In this document: in pieces, positions 32,097 to 43,599 of the stretch
Numbering within the stretch: position 1 is the first letter of the stretch
Layout: each line of letters begins with the position of its first letter
Source: Clitoria ternatea
Lineage: Eukaryota > Streptophyta > Magnoliopsida > Fabales > Fabaceae
Assembly (NCBI GenBank): GCA_037962975.1
Contig: CM075669.1
Span: 124,574,501-124,638,500, forward strand
Direction of reading: 5' to 3'
DNA length: 64,000 nucleotides
The notes under the pieces: model-generated
Told to the model about the DNA's origin: nothing
Databases searched by the model: none
The model's input: the letters and a program-made list of their open reading frames with translations, nothing else
Translations under genes and position numbers: made by a program

Positions 32097-33271
32097 TGTA
32101 ATTGGATATGCTTTTTAAGTTTTAATGATTCCTAAAAAGTTAGAAAATATCCGGGTAACCTAAGAAGGTTCTTGGTCAAGGAAATTCAAAATACAGGTCA
32201 AGAAGAGCGACATTGACTATACTATTCTATACTTTGATATTAATGTATATAAAGTCAAAAGAATTATGTATTGTTGCTTACAAATCACCTAAACTATTTA
32301 CAAAAATATTTGAGCATGCATATGCATATAAGGTCATACTTAACAAAATAAACAACAAGTAACTTATCGATTACCACAATCGATTATGAGTGAACTAATT
32401 AATTAGGCTAATCGATCGTGTTTGATATTTGAAAAATTAACAACATGTAGCTAATCGGTTACCATAATCGATTATGAATGGACTAATCAATTAGGCTAAT
32501 TGATTAGAGATTGTATTTGAAACTTAAAAATAAGTTTTCATCAGAATGAAAATTTAGGGATTTCTATGCGTTAAAATCAAATCAGTTCAGATTATTGGCT
32601 CTTATCTTCTAACGGCTAGTTTCTAAATCAAATGGCTATAAATAAGGGCTTATGCACTCATGAAACTTATGTCATGCATTATTTTTCATTGATTATTTTT
32701 AGTTTTCAAAGGCATATGTGATGAAAGTTTGATATTGCTTCATATTATTTCTAATCGATTTGTCAGCTTCATCACGTTTTTATTTGACTTTATTTTATGC
32801 TTATAATTTTTATTTATGCTCTATTAAGAGAGTTAAATTTTTATAAATTCATACACAAATTGGGTTGAGAGTATTTCAAAGGTGAGGGTGTTAACCTTTG
32901 GTGTTGATTCTAGAGAGAGGAATTGTGAGAAAAGAAAAAAAAATGAGGGATACGGTCTTGATTGGGTGTATCAAAAAGTGTTATTTGCTCATCTTATAAA
33001 ATTTCTCAAATTCTCTTCTGGTGGAAAATCTTAAATGGGTTTACTTAAAGACTAGATGTAGGGAAACCGAACCAAGATAAAAATTATGGTTTGTAAGCTT
33101 TTCTTCTCTATATCTCTTTAATTTATATCAAATAATAAAAGTACTTCCTCTTCTCTTTCATATCAAAACTAATATCTAAAAGTTAAATTTTATTTTAGGA
33201 AAGGTTATTTAGAATTTTTTTTAAAGCATAATTCAACCCCCTCTTGAGTTATTAAGGCCACTTGGTTAACA
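32097..33271 (+). mobile_element. Sirevirus-type solo LTR inside CACTA
   Basis: Starts TGTAATTGGATATG and ends CCACTTGGTTAACA. It is flanked by AGTAA on both sides (32092-32096 and 33272-33276). It has the family landmarks: palindromes with TAATCGATTA-type cores (about 32365-32500), a TATAAATA box (32637-32644), and the 3' terminal CCCCTCTTGAGTTATTAAGG like the LTR end at 62419. No internal region, so it is a solo LTR of 1175 bp. Confidence 0.85.
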
Positions 33272-35150
33272 AGTAAAACATGCGTTATAACATAAGGGGC
33301 TAGAACAGGAGAGTAAGAACCATTACTTACTTGGTGGAATGGCAATGATGTGGTGGCACAGCTGTAATGGTGGCATACACGACGGGAACATCCAAATCTT
33401 AGACGGTGATGTATGCGATAATTTTTAATATATGATCATCCTTTTATTCTTATGCCTTTTATATTAAAACTAAACTCCATTGAATTGAGGCTTCAGAAAA
33501 ACATTTATACACACTTTTGAAAATTGCATACTTTAAGAATATCAATGAACTTTACAATGTTTACAACCCCTTTCCCTCTTACTTGCCCTAACTTTCCCCT
33601 TCCTCTTTGAACCGCCGTCTGCCTCTCCTCCCTCCCTCGCTACGTGTGACTTCCTCTCTCAGCCATGTCTCCCTCTCCTCCGTCCTACATTATCGTCCTC
33701 TACCCCTATATTATCGTGACCTCACCGAACCTTACCACTCTCCATCCGACGGTCCTCCAAGGCTCACCACTCTTCCTCCGTTATCGACGATGTCATCATT
33801 GAAACGCTGGTGAACTGGTTCAGCTCACCCGTTAGGTACATTCTCTTCTGCTTTTGTTACTCTTGGATTGTATTTGGTTAAATATAAGAATTGGTTCATT
33901 ATCTAACACTCTTCTTCTTCTGTTCATCCTTCTATTTTCTTCAACAACATTAGCATCTTCACTCCCACAAGAAGAAGACTTCCAGGGTTCTGGCCTTTAC
34001 CCGATCGGAGGGTTGTTATCAAAAGAGTTGTTACTCAGACCTTTACCCGATCGTAGGGTTCTGGCCCACTTTCACTTCCAATCCCAAGCTCCTCTCACCC
34101 ATCATTCCCACCACCATAAAACATATCAACGTAAAACTACCTACACACCGTACAACAAAGATACGTTTTTCCTATTTAAGAGTAAGATCAGCCTAAAAAA
34201 ACAAAAAGGAGTAAACCATCAAGTAACTTCAGCAAAGTTAAGACTAATTTGTATTATGTTCCTCGATCTCTAACCCACATTCACATACTTGCATTTGAAT
34301 ATCATAACATAACCGTTAGATCATGATTAGAAACACATATCTATCTGGGATGTGAGCCTGCCCACTTATTTCAGGGGTAATTTTTGTTGTTTTGTTTTAG
34401 AGGCTTTGTTAATTAAGGTAGAGGGTGAGATATCATGGAGATGTGGCAACTAGTAAGTTTAGCAGTAGTTGAATCTATGTTATGCCATTTGTCATCAGAG
34501 AAAGTGGTGTATAAGTTGTTAACTTATGTTTGGTTTTGATGAAATGAAATGGATAAGTCAAATTTGATTACTTCATAATTTATTTGCTGGGAGGGGAGGG
34601 GAAGTTAAAATGGGAAGATAACCATTAGGACATTCAAGCTTCTCTTCTGGAGCATACTTTTGCAAGGTAATTAAACAAAACTCAAAAGAGTACCCATACA
34701 TAAGAGATTCATACTAAGCTTGATATATAAGAAAATAAATATTGGTGTTACGATAAATTTAATTATATGACAGATGGGTACTCTCATGCCCCTGATGATC
34801 TTAAATATGGAGTTAACATGAAACTTATCAAATGGGATAGACCTTATATAAAATTGAGTAATTAGTAATCAATTTTCCAATTGAGCGCTTTATCCAATGC
34901 CACCTTAGCTGCAATTTGCTTTGACTGTCTCTATTTGTTTAGTTTCCTTGCAATGTACTTAATCTATAATTTGCTTTACGTGTCTCTCTTTGTTTAGTTT
35001 CCTTGCTACTTTTAACTATCCAACTAGTTATTGGTTTGTCATGCAGACTAGCACACGTTACGCGTGGTCTGTGATCGTTTGTCGACAGCTTCATATTCTT
35101 CGCTCACTTTTTTCCTCGAGGTAATCCCCTAACACTGACTTGCTCATTAT
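33272..35150 (+). other. CACTA interior, second exon-like block
   Basis: 33560-33837 is another C/T-rich block (CCCTAACTTTCCCCTTCCTC, CCGCCGTCTGCC) ending GCTCACCCGTTAG then GTACATTCTC, like an alternative first exon. Further right an exon-like piece lies between ...TTTGTCATGCAG (about 35045) and CTCGAG then GTAATCCC (about 35121). 34911-35010 holds a ~68-bp imperfect duplication (TTTGTTTAGTTTCCTTGC twice). A short repeat, CCTTTACCCGATCG, occurs at 33995 and 34040. No protein I recognise. Confidence 0.4.
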
Positions 35151-35154
35151 GTGT

Positions 35155-35400
35155 ATGCATGTGGATTGTTGTTTGTTAGTGGAGAGTAGGGCTTATTAGG
35201 CATTGGTTTTGTGTGCTGATAAGACACCATTTTATATGCATGTGTAATGTTGTTTGTTAGTGGAGAACAGAGCTCATTAGGTATTGGTTTTGTGTGCTGA
35301 TAACATGATTTGAAGATGCATGTGTAATGTTTGTTTGTTAGTGGAGAGCAGAGCTCAGTAGGCATTGGGTTTATGTAGTGATAACATGATTTGGTCTTCA
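35155..35400. repeat. Three tandem copies of an ~80-bp unit
   Basis: Units begin ATGCATGTG (35155, about 35236, about 35314), each with TTTGTTTGTTAGTGGAGA-type text, a GGCATTGG/GGTATTGG phrase and a GTGCTGATAA-type end. Any ORF through it is just the translated repeat. Confidence 0.8.
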
Positions 35401-35690
35401 TAACTCTGAATATCACATACAATGCGTATGGTATGTTTATTTATCTATACTGGGAAGTTTTCTGTATGTAACAGGTCATTCGTAAATTTGGGAAATGTCT
35501 AGTTTACAGGGGAGACTCTGCCAAAATTTTGACAGGCTCCCTTTCTTAAGGAACTTAAAAAATAACACTCATGATTTAATAATGTAGGGTTTAGTCGTGT
35601 GTGTACCCATTAGATTCCCGTTCAAGTTTCAAAACAACCGGTTGATGTAGACCGTGTTGTGTTGGATCTTGAATTGTCCCGGTTGGACAG

Positions 35691-35965
35691 TTTGGTATGA
35701 ATTTGTAACCAATAGGGCGTAACCCATCAATGTTGTATGTTGTCTATCTTGAGACGTTGAATGTTCATTTGAAATTTCGGTTATGGTGTTTCGTATTGTC
35801 CCCGGGGTGCATGTCTGCGTGCGGTATTTCATACCGTACGTATCTCTGTGTACTCGGGGACCAATGCGAAATGCTGCCGAAATTTCAAATGAACATCAAC
35901 GACACAAGATAGACGACATACAAGATCGATGGGTTACAGATGGTTGTATATTCATACCGAATGGG
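35691..35965. ncRNA. Long imperfect hairpin upstream of the transposase
   Basis: The arms 35691-35806 and about 35850-35965 are reverse complements with scattered mismatches. The left contains TGTTCATTTGAAATTTCGG (35762-35780); the right contains its exact complement (35878-35896). Other matching blocks are GTAACCCATC, TTGTATGTYGTCTATCTTG and GGTATGAAT. The loop is about 43 nt and contains its own small palindrome (CGGTATTTCATACCG). A transcript would fold into a ~116-bp stem, a possible small-RNA precursor. The ncRNA role is inference; the structure is seen directly. Confidence 0.6.
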
Positions 35966-36077
35966 ATAGGGCCCCACCAATTTGCAACATCAAAGAGATC
36001 GAATGATTCACAACCGATAGTCAAATAAAATTACAATAATTTAAAGTAACAGAAATCGTGCTTGTTAGATATTGTAA

Positions 36078-38950
36078 ATGGAGGTACCGGTAAATCGGCG
36101 ATGGATGTACAACCGACTTGATCGCAATTGGCGAGTGACTGAGGAATTTATGATGGGGCTATTGGAGTTCATTCCGTTCGCTACGGCAAACACGCCTGGA
36201 TTTGAAGTGACTCAGAAGATTCGTTGTCCGTGCTCAACGTGCAAATGCATGAGTTTTGAATACGCGGATGATGTCATGTGCCACCTAACTGAGAAAGGGT
36301 TCATGGAAACATACCACTACTGGTACAACCATGGTGAGCAGTTATCGCGTAGACCATCTGACGTAAGCGTGCAACAGTCTTACTATCAGGTTGGAGGAAA
36401 CAGGGATACGTACAACAACATAGAACAAATGGTGATCGATCATGTTGGACCCTCCACCGGGCGTCTGCTGGAACATAATGACCACGCAAGTCATGGAGAC
36501 TCTGACAATATAGAGGAGGATCCTAATCCGGAGGTGAATAGATTTTATGATTTGTTAGCGGCGGCTCAGACTCCATTGTGGGATGGGTGCAATAGTCACA
36601 CTGAGTTATCCGCCTCCCTAGCTGCTTTAAGCCTAAAGGCAGATTATAATCTTTCTGGAGGTTGTTTTAATAGGATGGTCAATCTGATGGGTTCCACCAT
36701 GCCTAGTAATCATAGAATGCCAGCAAACCTGTACCATGCTAAGAAACAAGTGGCAAACTTGGGGTTGGGTTGTGTGAAGATAGAGTGTTGTGTTGGTGGA
36801 TGTATGCTGTTCAGAAATGAGTTTGCAGACAAGAGTGTCACAAAATGTCTGCATTGTAATGAGGAACGCTACAAGACCGTTAAAAGGAGAGGGAAGGTAA
36901 CCCAGATGGCCAGGAAGAAAATGTGGTACTTCCCTATAATACCGCGTCTTCAACGCCTGTATGCCTCATTGTCCACGACAAAACACATGCGTTGGCATGC
37001 TCTGAACCGAACACAAGAGGGGTTTCTTTGCCATCCTTCCGACGGGAAAGCATGGAAGTGTTTGGATGAGCTATATCCGGACTTTTCAGGCGAGCCGCGC
37101 AATGTAAGACTTGGCTTATGTACTGATGGGTTTAACCCGTTCGGTCAATATGGAAGAGCTTACTCTTGTTGGCCAGTCATCCTGACCCCATACAATCTGC
37201 CTCCTGATATGTGTATGAAGAGGGAGGTCATGTTTCTGTCTATACTGGTTCCAGGACCCAAAAATCCAAAGGCGAACATTGACGTGTTTTTGCAACCGTT
37301 GGTTGAAGAGTTATCACAATTATGGGATGTCGGGGTAATGACATACGATGCGTCTTTGAAGAACAACTTTATGATGCGTGCTGTTTTGATGTGGACTATT
37401 AACGACTTCCCGGCCTATGGTATGCTTTCTGGACGGTCCACGTCTGGGAAGCTTGCTTGCCCTGTATGCATGGAACATACCGGGGGGAATCACTCCCTGT
37501 TAGTGGCAAGACAAGTTTCTTTGACTGTCATAGAAAGTTTCTACCGTTGGATCACCCATTTAGGAGAAACAAAACCGCTTTTAAGAAGAACAAGGTTGTT
37601 AATGAACCTCCACCCCGTAGGTTATCTGGTGCACGGGTTTGGCAGAGGGTCGAAGAGTATCCTTACATCTGGGACAAGAGTGTTAAGGAGTTTGCGGGTT
37701 ACGGTAAGGAACACCACTGGGTGAAGCAGAGTGTCTTGTGGGATTTGCCATATTAGAAAGACTTGTTGTTAAGACACAACATTGATGTCATGCACACTGA
37801 ACGTAATGTTTTCATGAATATTTTTGACACTGTTATGGACATCAAAGGGAGAACAAAGGACAACGACAAGAGTCGTCTAGACCTTCCGATTTGGTGTTCC
37901 AGGAAGGAGTTGGAGTTGAGGGATGCGGGACGTGGAAGAATGTTTAAACCCCATGCAAAATATGCTTTAACTAGACCACAACAGATTGCTGTGTGTATTT
38001 GGTTGAATGGGTTGACCCTGCCTGACGGATTCGCTTCTAACTTGAGTAGATGTGTCGACGTGAAGGAGGGCAGGGTGTTTGGCATGAAAAGTCATGATTG
38101 CCATGTGTTTATGCAACAACTACTCCCGTACGCGTTTCATGCCTTACCGAAGCCTATTTGGAAACCGTTGGTGGAGTTGAGTCACTTCTTTAAGGAGTTG
38201 ACGGCTACTTCGTTGACTGTGGAGAAACTTGTGAAGATGGAAGAAACTATCCCGGTATTGATTTGTAAGTTGGAGCAGATTTTCCCACCAAGTTTTTTTG
38301 ACTCCATGGAGCATTTTCCTATCCATCTACCGTACGAGGCCTTGGTTGGTGGCCCAGTGCAGTATCGTTGGATGTATCCATTCGAAAGGTGAATGCTTGG
38401 TGAACTCTTTAATTTCCTTGCAAACACTTTTTATAATAGTATTTTCTAACTTAACACTATCTTGTTAATGATGTTGAAGATTCTTACGCTCTTTAAAAGA
38501 TAAAGTGTCGAACAAAGCCTGCGTTGAAGCATCAATTTGTGAGGCATACTTAGTCGAAGAAATGACAACCTTTGCTTCTTTCTATTTTCTGACGGAGATA
38601 GAAACTAGAATGAGTAGAATTCCTTACAATCTTGGGGTAGCCAGCCGCACAGGGTTTGATGAACAAACATCGATTTTCAACTATCCTGGTCACCCGGGGG
38701 GCAGGCTCACAAAATGTTACATTGCTGAGAAAGATCGAAAGGCGGCTCACTTGTACATTCTTCTAAATTGCCCAAAAGTGGAACCCTTTATTAAGTAAGT
38801 CATAGAAGTTATATTATACATTCTTAACGTAGCTTTTATATTAAACTTATTTGTTTTCTTTCAATAGCTTATACACAGATATGCTAAAACTTGAGCAAAA
38901 TGATTTAACTGATGACCAAATTTTGGGAGTCTCCCTAGATTGTGTGTTGT
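36078..38950 (+). pseudogene. TNPD-like CACTA transposase, broken
   Basis: Exon 1 (36078-38388) starts at ATG in MEVPVNRRWMYNRLDRNW, the transposase-associated N-terminal domain, with IRCPCSTCKCM. The tnp2/Transposase_21 region spans about 36900-37600: LGLCTDGFNPFGQYGRAYS, MKREVMFLSILVPGPKNP, YGMLSGRSTSGKLACPVCM. A frameshift near 37.49 kb and a TAG at 37754 (TGG to TAG in PYWKDLL) break it. HNIDVMHTERNV and the DUF4218-like LPKPIWKPLVELSHFFKEL follow. Intron 1 is 38389-38479 (the splice gives ERFLRSLKDKV in phase). Exon 2 is 38480-38794 and a third piece starts at 38868 (LYTDMLKLEQNDL). The DUF4216 region usual at the C-terminus was not found. It would cut the element at its CACTA ends. Confidence 0.88.
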
Positions 38951-38981
38951 TTTACTCCTAACATAATTGTTGTCATTACAG

Positions 38982-40217
38982 CTTTGTTGATAGTAGTCAC
39001 ACTACCAAAGCGATTACTAAGGTTTTGAAGGCCCAGTGGGATGGTCCATATATATCTTGGACAGATGCTGGGAAGGTTGTGCAAGATAGGTGGTTTGACA
39101 CCTTCTCGGTAAGTTCCTAGCTCATTTTGTTGTGACTTGATTTGTAAAATAGACCTGTTATTAATTTTGATTTCTCATTTTATTTTACAGCGTGATTACC
39201 AGTGGGGGGAGGGTATAATTGATGAGATTAGGAAGGTCTTTGCCACAAAGACCTCCAAAATCATCAAGAGTACCCTTTGGAAGGTGAGGGACAAGGGTGA
39301 GCGCCCTCGTTGGATCCCGGAGGACCATTGGGACGGGATGGTCCAGAAGTGGGGCGGGGTCCCATTCCAGCAGGCGAGTGCTCGGAACAGGGCCAACAGA
39401 GCCGCTGATGCTGCAGCCTCGGTTTACACTGGGGGTAGCATTTCAACCCTTGAGCACAAGAAAAGATTTGTAAGTATATTTATGTTAAACATTTCTATTA
39501 TGAATCGTCTTACATGTTTACAAATAATAATCTCAATGTTTTTTGTCCACCACAGGAGCTGAGGGAGCACCGGGAGCCTTCTTTGTTTGAGGTCATGCAA
39601 ATGACCAAGAAGAACAAAGCCGGTGCATGGGTAAACCAGAAGACTACGGATCTAGCGGTATTTACTTTTAACTGACACATGCTTATAATTTACAAATCAG
39701 CTTACTAATCCTATCATTGTTTTTGAATTTACAGGAGGCGTATCAGGCCAGGAGGGCCGAGAAGGAGGCAGACCTGGTGGCTTCCACTCCTGAAGGGGAG
39801 GTTCCTCCCACCCTATCTTGTTCTGACGACAACGCCATCTATATGGAGGCTGTTGGCGGTGTGAACAAGAAAGGGAGGGTATTTGGATTGGGTGGCGTCG
39901 GCATGCAGCTGGCGAAAAAGGGGAAGACCCCTTCCTCTTCGTCTTCCTCTGGTCTTCCGACTGAGGTCGTTCAGGTAATTCAAAACCTGAACGATGAGCT
40001 ACAGGAGGAGCGACGTCAGAGGCAGTTGCTGTTGGAGCGGGCCGAGGCGGACCGACAGAAGGCCGAGGCGGACCGACAGCGGGCCGAGGAGCAGCACGCT
40101 GAGACTCGTCGGCAACTTGCTCAGTAGCAGGAGCTACTGATGCAGTTGATGGCGAGGCTACCTCCCCCCACTTCCCAGGCGCCCCCACCACCACCCCAGG
40201 ATCCCCCACCACCATGA
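38982..40217 (+). pseudogene. TNPA-like (Transposase_24) protein, spliced
   Basis: Exons 38982-39108, 39191-39469, 39556-39657 and 39735-40217, with GT...AG borders (GTAAGT, GTAAGT, GTATTT donors) that keep one frame throughout. The protein has KAQWDGPYISWTDAGKVVQDRWFDTF, RDYQWGEGIIDEIRKVFATK and HWDGMVQKWGGVPFQQASARNRANR, the Transposase_24 signature, then a charged coiled coil (EERRQRQLLLERAEADRQKAE, with the ADRQKAE/ADRQRAE heptad-like repeat). TAG at 40125 (CAG to TAG) lies before the likely original end at 40217 (Pro-rich tail). In En/Spm the counterpart binds the subterminal repeats. The true 5' start is unclear. Confidence 0.82.
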
Positions 40218-40560
40218 TTGTATTTTTATTATTTATACACATTGTATATTTGATTTTTAGTTTTTATGTTATATTTTATTCAGTATTTATTTTGTCATTC
40301 TTCATTTATTATGTCAATATTTATTGGTAATTAAATTCAAATCAAAAAGCCTTATTGTACCTATCATTAATAGTTCAACCTATTTGATAAATAAATTTAA
40401 TTTATTATTTTGTTTTTAATAATAATTTAATATTTTAAAAAAATTATTTAAATTTAATTATAAAATTTTATCAGCCAATACAAAATACAAAATATTAATA
40501 CATTTTTAAAGTTAAATTAACAAAACCAGTCAATATTAAACTAATTTTAAAAAATTTAAA
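40218..40560. other. AT-rich 3' flank of TNPA-like gene
   Basis: TTTATT/ATTTAAT-rich, no ORF; probable 3' untranslated region of the transposon gene. AATAATTTAATATTTTAAAA-type text offers polyadenylation-like signals but none is convincing. Confidence 0.5.
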
Positions 40561-40564
40561 AATT

Positions 40565-41090
40565 CCACTTAGCGACGGTAGCCGACGGTCGCTATGAGAA
40601 ATAAACAGCGACGGATAGACTGAGGTCGCTATGAGAAATAAACAGTGACGGTAACAGACGGTCGCTATCTGTCTAGCCATTAGCGACAGATATAGTGGTC
40701 GCTGTATGAATAACCACTAGCGACGGTTGAATTAGGTCGCTGTATGACTGACCACAGCGACGGTACACCTCCGTCGCTAGTAGCGACGTCACGCCCCGTC
40801 GCTGTATGACTGACTACAGCGACGGTGAACGACCGTCTCTACTAGCGACAGGGAGATGAGGTCGCTCTATGGCCACAGTTAGCGACGGCTCTCAGTCAGT
40901 GAAACAGAGACCATGTTAGCGACGCCAGAACGCCGTCGGTATTTTAGCGACGTCTGTTTTATGGTCACTGATCTATTTTCGACGAGGGTTTTAGCGACGG
41001 ATGGTTTCCCGTCTAAAATGTCGTCGCTAAGGTATGTAGCGACGGTCTTGGCACGGATTAGCGACCAAGTTTTTCCGTCGCTAAAACGTG
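40565..41090. repeat. CACTA 3' subterminal repeat region
   Basis: Many TAGCGACGG, GGTCGCTA and CCGTCGCT words in both orientations up to the terminal repeat, matching the 5' subterminal region. Confidence 0.88.
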
Positions 41091-41104
41091 TTTTTTTAGT
41101 AGTG

Positions 41105-41205
41105 CTTGTCGCCAAACATGGCATCATTTAAATTTTCAATCGCCGAGTGAGGCACCATTTTAATTTCTTCGTCGTCAAACATAACATTCTTTAAAGTGGG
41201 CGCCC
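41105..41205 (+). repeat. Ogre 3' tandem repeats, right of CACTA
   Basis: GTCGCCAAACATGGCATCAT and GCCGAGTGAGGCACCATTTT continue the array at 28480-29173, after the CTT duplication. Confidence 0.85.
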
Positions 41206-41258
41206 TGGACAAAATTGTTTCACACTGTCTTTACTTATCTATTACTGCAACTCAGTAA

Positions 41259-41281
41259 GAGAAAAGTAAAGAGGGGCAAGC
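41259..41281 (+). other. Ogre polypurine tract
   Basis: GAGAAAAGTAAAGAGGGGCA lies directly before the 3' LTR start TGTTGCTACC at 41282. It would prime plus-strand DNA synthesis. Confidence 0.8.
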
Positions 41282-43594
41282 TGTTGCTACCCAATTTTGT
41301 CTGGGCCCATTTAAAATTTCAAAAAAAAAAATAAAAAATACCAAAAAATAAAAAATTCTTTTTAGAAAAAAAGTGAACCTATGGGCTTGTTTGAATTTCA
41401 AATTATTGATCCGGATTTTGACTTTTAAATTTTAAATCCTTATCAAGACCATAAATTTTTGAACTCCTAGACTTAGAAATTTTCAAAATTCAAGAAGGAG
41501 GTTTAAAATTTGAATTTCATAAGGATAAGATTTTAGAAGATTAGAGAAAGAAAGAGATAAAGCTTTTTAAATAAATGAGTATATTATAAAATGTGATAAG
41601 TTTTTTTTAAAAAAAATAAATTCAGATTTTATATTAAGCTAATCCTATTATCTATATGTTATGAGATAAGATGGAGATTTTAAGGAATGAGATAAAGTTT
41701 CTTTTGAAGAGATAGAGTTTTTAAATATTATAAAATGAGATAGAGCTTTTTTTATATATATAAACAAATCAGCTTCAGATTTTATAATTATATCAATTAA
41801 GCTAACTTTGTTTATTAATATATAAGCTATGAGATAATGAAAAAAGAATATATATTATAATAGATAAAGGGAAATAGATTTCATGTTATATAATAGAATA
41901 ATAAAATGCTTCACTGGCGAGGAGATAAAGAAAACCAATTTTTTGTTAAATAATAATATATAGATTACGTAAAGGATTGAATGGAGATATAAGGATCCAC
42001 GCTGCAGTAGAAAGGGAGAAAGAGATTGGTAGGCTGGATATTCACGTGATTGATGAATTACGAAGGGGTCAGTGGGCATTAGAAAAAAGGCATATGATTA
42101 GAAAAGAGAATGAGGATATTAACGTGAATCAAGGAGAATAAAAGAGGGTAGAAATTCTGGAGTACAGAAGCACATACACGTAGAGGCACATTGAGGAATT
42201 GAAAAAAAAGAAGAATTCAGGTGTAGCTACGCTATAGGAAAAGAGTCCACGCGGAAAAGAAAATTGACACAAAGAAGAACAACTCACAAAAACACCAACA
42301 TCAGGTTTTTTTTTCTTCTTTTCACTGTTCTTTTTGTGATTATATGTAATCCTAGCTTCTTACGGAGTTAAATTATGAAATCCTTTTCCCTTTAGAATTA
42401 TTCTGATAATTAGTATCACATAGTGTCCGTTAATGTTTGATACAAACCAAGTTTAGAGTATTACATTGTAAAAATAAAAAATAAAAAGTAATATTGGTAT
42501 GTGTCAAAAATTAAAATTCTTATGTCAGGATTAATTTAAACGAGACGTACAATTAACCTATGTTTAATTTCTAGACCCTAAAATATTCTAGTGATGCCAA
42601 TAAGTAACGAAAATTAATATATTCCTATTAGGGATCAATTTAGATGAGACGTCTTGTTGGCCAAAGTTTTCAAGTAATTATAAGCCTTTAATTGTTTTAA
42701 AATTAACTTCGACCATAAAAATATTTTGATAACAATTTAGGGTCTTTATAGAATTTTTGGACGAGACGTCCTATCAATCTATGTTAAATTTTCTAAAATA
42801 ATTTAGACCATAAAACACTTTAAGAAATTTCTATAATATAATAAAATCAAAATATTTTTATAGATTCTTTGGACGAGACGTCCTATTAATCTAGGTCTCC
42901 AAATAAACTTTTTCATTCTTAAATTAATTTAGACTATTAAATTTCTCTCTAAAAATATAATAAAATCAATAAGACCCAAAGTTCCTTTTTTATACAACAA
43001 TTGAAATCAATTTGGACGAGACGTCCTGTTGGTTAACATTTTAAATCTCGACATTTTCAATATACTTCACATTTTTTTTAAATAACCCAAAGAACTACGT
43101 AACCCTGATTTCCCCTAGCGCTTGGGGAATACGTAGGAGCGGGAACAATTATTCCTATCAGGCCCAAATTTTAAAAAAATATATATCCCTTTTACTAGTA
43201 AAAATAAAATCATCACGCTTTTAATGATAACTGGATTAATTTGGATGAGACGTCCTGTTAATCGTAAAATTTATAATTTTAAAAATCATTAAATCAATAA
43301 CAAATCCATAAGGCATCTCTAAGAGGTTTAAATTATAAAGTAGTAGGATTATTCAAACTTAAACAATCTAGGGTAACCGTTTAAAACGGACAGTGTGGGG
43401 TGCTAATACCTTCCCTACCTGTAATTAGACTCCCGAACTTAAAATCTTAATTTAGGACTAGTACCTTCACGTTAGGTTTTTTCTGATTTTTTACCTTAAA
43501 AACATTAGTGGCGACTCCACAGTTTTCGGAGGAAACTCAGGAAACCCTATTTTCTTTTTACGGTCGGCCTCCTACCGCGATTTAGGTCGCGACA
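41282..43594 (+). repeat. Ogre 3' LTR (2.31 kb)
   Basis: Starts TGTTGCTACCC and ends GGTCGCGACA. Same order of features as the 5' LTR, including six GACGTC-centred motifs (about 42530-43260). Many of its differences from the 5' LTR are C/T changes at CpG positions inside those motifs. Confidence 0.93.
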
Positions 43595-43599
43595 TTTGG

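Larger units (their letters stand above)
29177..41104 (+). mobile_element. CACTA (En/Spm-type) transposon, 11.9 kb
   Basis: Ends CACTACTAGAAAAA (29177) and the complement of CACTACTAAAAAAA (41104), flanked by the 3-bp duplication CTT (29174-29176 and 41105-41107). Subterminal regions are packed with GCGACGG / CCGTCGC motifs in both orientations. The interior encodes a TNPD-like transposase (36078 onward) and a TNPA-like protein (38982-40217), both damaged. It is inserted in the 3' tandem repeats of the Ogre element and is itself split by a solo LTR at 32097-33271. Confidence 0.95.
14995..43594 (+). mobile_element. Ogre-type (Tat) Ty3/gypsy element with nested CACTA
   Basis: Two LTRs in direct orientation (14995-17318 and 41282-43594), an Arg-tRNA-type primer site, extra ORF1, gag, protease, intron, RT, two RNase H domains, integrase, 3' tandem repeats and a polypurine tract. 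This is the full Ogre order. The span is 28.6 kb, of which 11.9 kb is a CACTA insertion, leaving about 16.7 kb, within the usual Ogre size. The flanking 5-mers are GTTGG (14990-14994) and TTTGG (43595-43599), a target duplication with one mismatch. All ORFs carry lesions. Confidence 0.93.

Noticed and set aside
35147..35422. 91-codon repetitive ORF on the minus strand
   Set aside because: It is the translation of three tandem 80-bp DNA repeats; no sign of selection on protein.
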